This document shows, piece by piece, positions 5,233 to 5,548 of a stretch of 5,548 bases of DNA. The DNA lies in NCBI GenBank assembly GCA_024279745.1, contig JAJRRE010000279.1:1-5548 (forward strand). Reading direction: 5' to 3'. The notes below the pieces were generated by a model. The model was not told the origin of the DNA, ran no database searches, and was given only the letters and a program-made list of their open reading frames with translations. A program made the position numbers and the translations under genes. How positions within the stretch are numbered: position 1 is the first letter of the stretch; every line of letters begins with the position of its first letter. This stretch comes from Alphaproteobacteria bacterium (lineage in GTDB: Bacteria; Pseudomonadota; Alphaproteobacteria; Rhizobiales; Hyphomicrobiaceae).

Positions 5233-5548
5233 ATGAGCACGCCGACATTCTACGCCATGCCGATCCTGCGCATTTTCGACGAGACAATCGCCAAGAAATT
5301 TTATCTCGACTTTCTCGGCTTTAAAACAATTTGGGAACACCGGTTCGCGCCCGACATGCCGCTTTATACCGAAATTGCGCGCGGCGGACTGCGTCTGCAT
5401 CTGTCGCAGCATTATGGCGACACCATTCCGGGCTTTCGCACTTATATAGAGACCACAAATCTTGATGAGTTCCACCGTGAGATAACGGCGCGTGGCCATG
5501 AAAATTGTCGCCCGAGCATTGCAATCCAGCCATGGCACGCGCGCGAAA
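5233..5548 (+). CDS. Glyoxalase-fold (bleomycin resistance-like) protein, 3' end cut off
   Basis: A frame from ATG 5233 stays open for 105 codons to the window edge. The N-terminal fold is that of the glyoxalase/bleomycin resistance (VOC) superfamily: PILRIFDETIAKKFYLDFLGF (10-30) as first strand and helix, then WEHRFAPDMPLY (34-45), LRLHLSQHYGD (53-63), TYIETTNLDEF (70-80) opening the second half, and the late IQPWHARE (98-105). Such proteins are usually about 120 residues, ending in a DPFGN-like strand, so only some 15-20 residues should be missing. BLMA-type members bind drugs without catalysis, others use a metal; His56 and His60 are visible but their role is unproven, so I give no substrate. 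AAGG at 5219-5222 is ten bases before the ATG. A 14-codon frame (5186-5230) ends two bases upstream. It sits where ftsQ is expected and may be the first gene of another unit. Confidence 0.85.
   Translation, partial: MSTPTFYAMPILRIFDETIAKKFYLDFLGFKTIWEHRFAPDMPLYTEIARGGLRLHLSQHYGDTIPGFRTYIETTNLDEFHREITARGHENCRPSIAIQPWHARE

Noticed and set aside
5212..5538. Minus-strand frame of 108 codons at the right edge
   Set aside because: The plus strand here encodes clear glyoxalase-fold motifs (FYLDFLGF, WEHRF, LHLSQH); the antisense frame is a shadow.
1..5548. CRISPR array, tRNA, rRNA, insertion sequence or phage elements
   Set aside because: I saw no spaced repeats, no tRNA-like fold, no transposase motif and no terminal inverted repeats.

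Overview
The window is a stretch of the division and cell wall (dcw) cluster, all on the plus strand, in the order ftsW (3' end) - murG - murC - murB - ddl, followed by the start of a glyoxalase/bleomycin-resistance-like gene that runs off the window end. Protein motifs, murB placed between murC and ddl, and a moderately GC-rich sequence with common GTG starts point to an alphaproteobacterium. I cannot name the order or genus from sequence alone.

Layout: 1-346 is the C-terminus of FtsW, the lipid II glycan polymerase of the divisome. 347-528 is a spacer with no recognisable gene. It holds a terminator-like hairpin (441-474) and is tiled end to end by short reading frames whose stops and starts overlap or abut. 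529-1635 is murG. 1636-1789 is a second spacer, part of which is open in the murC frame. 1790-3250 is murC (start uncertain), 3247-4215 murB (4-base GTGA overlap with murC), and 4216-5154 ddl (no gap after murB). 5155-5232 is a short spacer. 5233-5548 is the 5' part of the glyoxalase-fold gene.

The genes act in one pathway. MurB completes UDP-MurNAc, MurC adds the first L-Ala, and Ddl supplies the D-Ala-D-Ala used at the end of the stem peptide. MurG makes lipid II and FtsW polymerises it at the septum. The enzymes look intact and their catalytic motifs are present, so this is an ordinary core region by content.

The unusual material is at the gene junctions. The ftsW-murG spacer can be read as a relay of four mini-ORFs linked by ATGA, ATGA, TAA|ATG, ATGA and GTGA junctions. 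A terminator-like hairpin lies inside the second of these, which suggests a possible translation-gated attenuator. The murG and murC leaders also share short sequence blocks. These are hypotheses from inspection of one sequence; comparison with related genomes would test them. The gene after ddl is not ftsQ, which marks a break or insertion in the usual cluster order.
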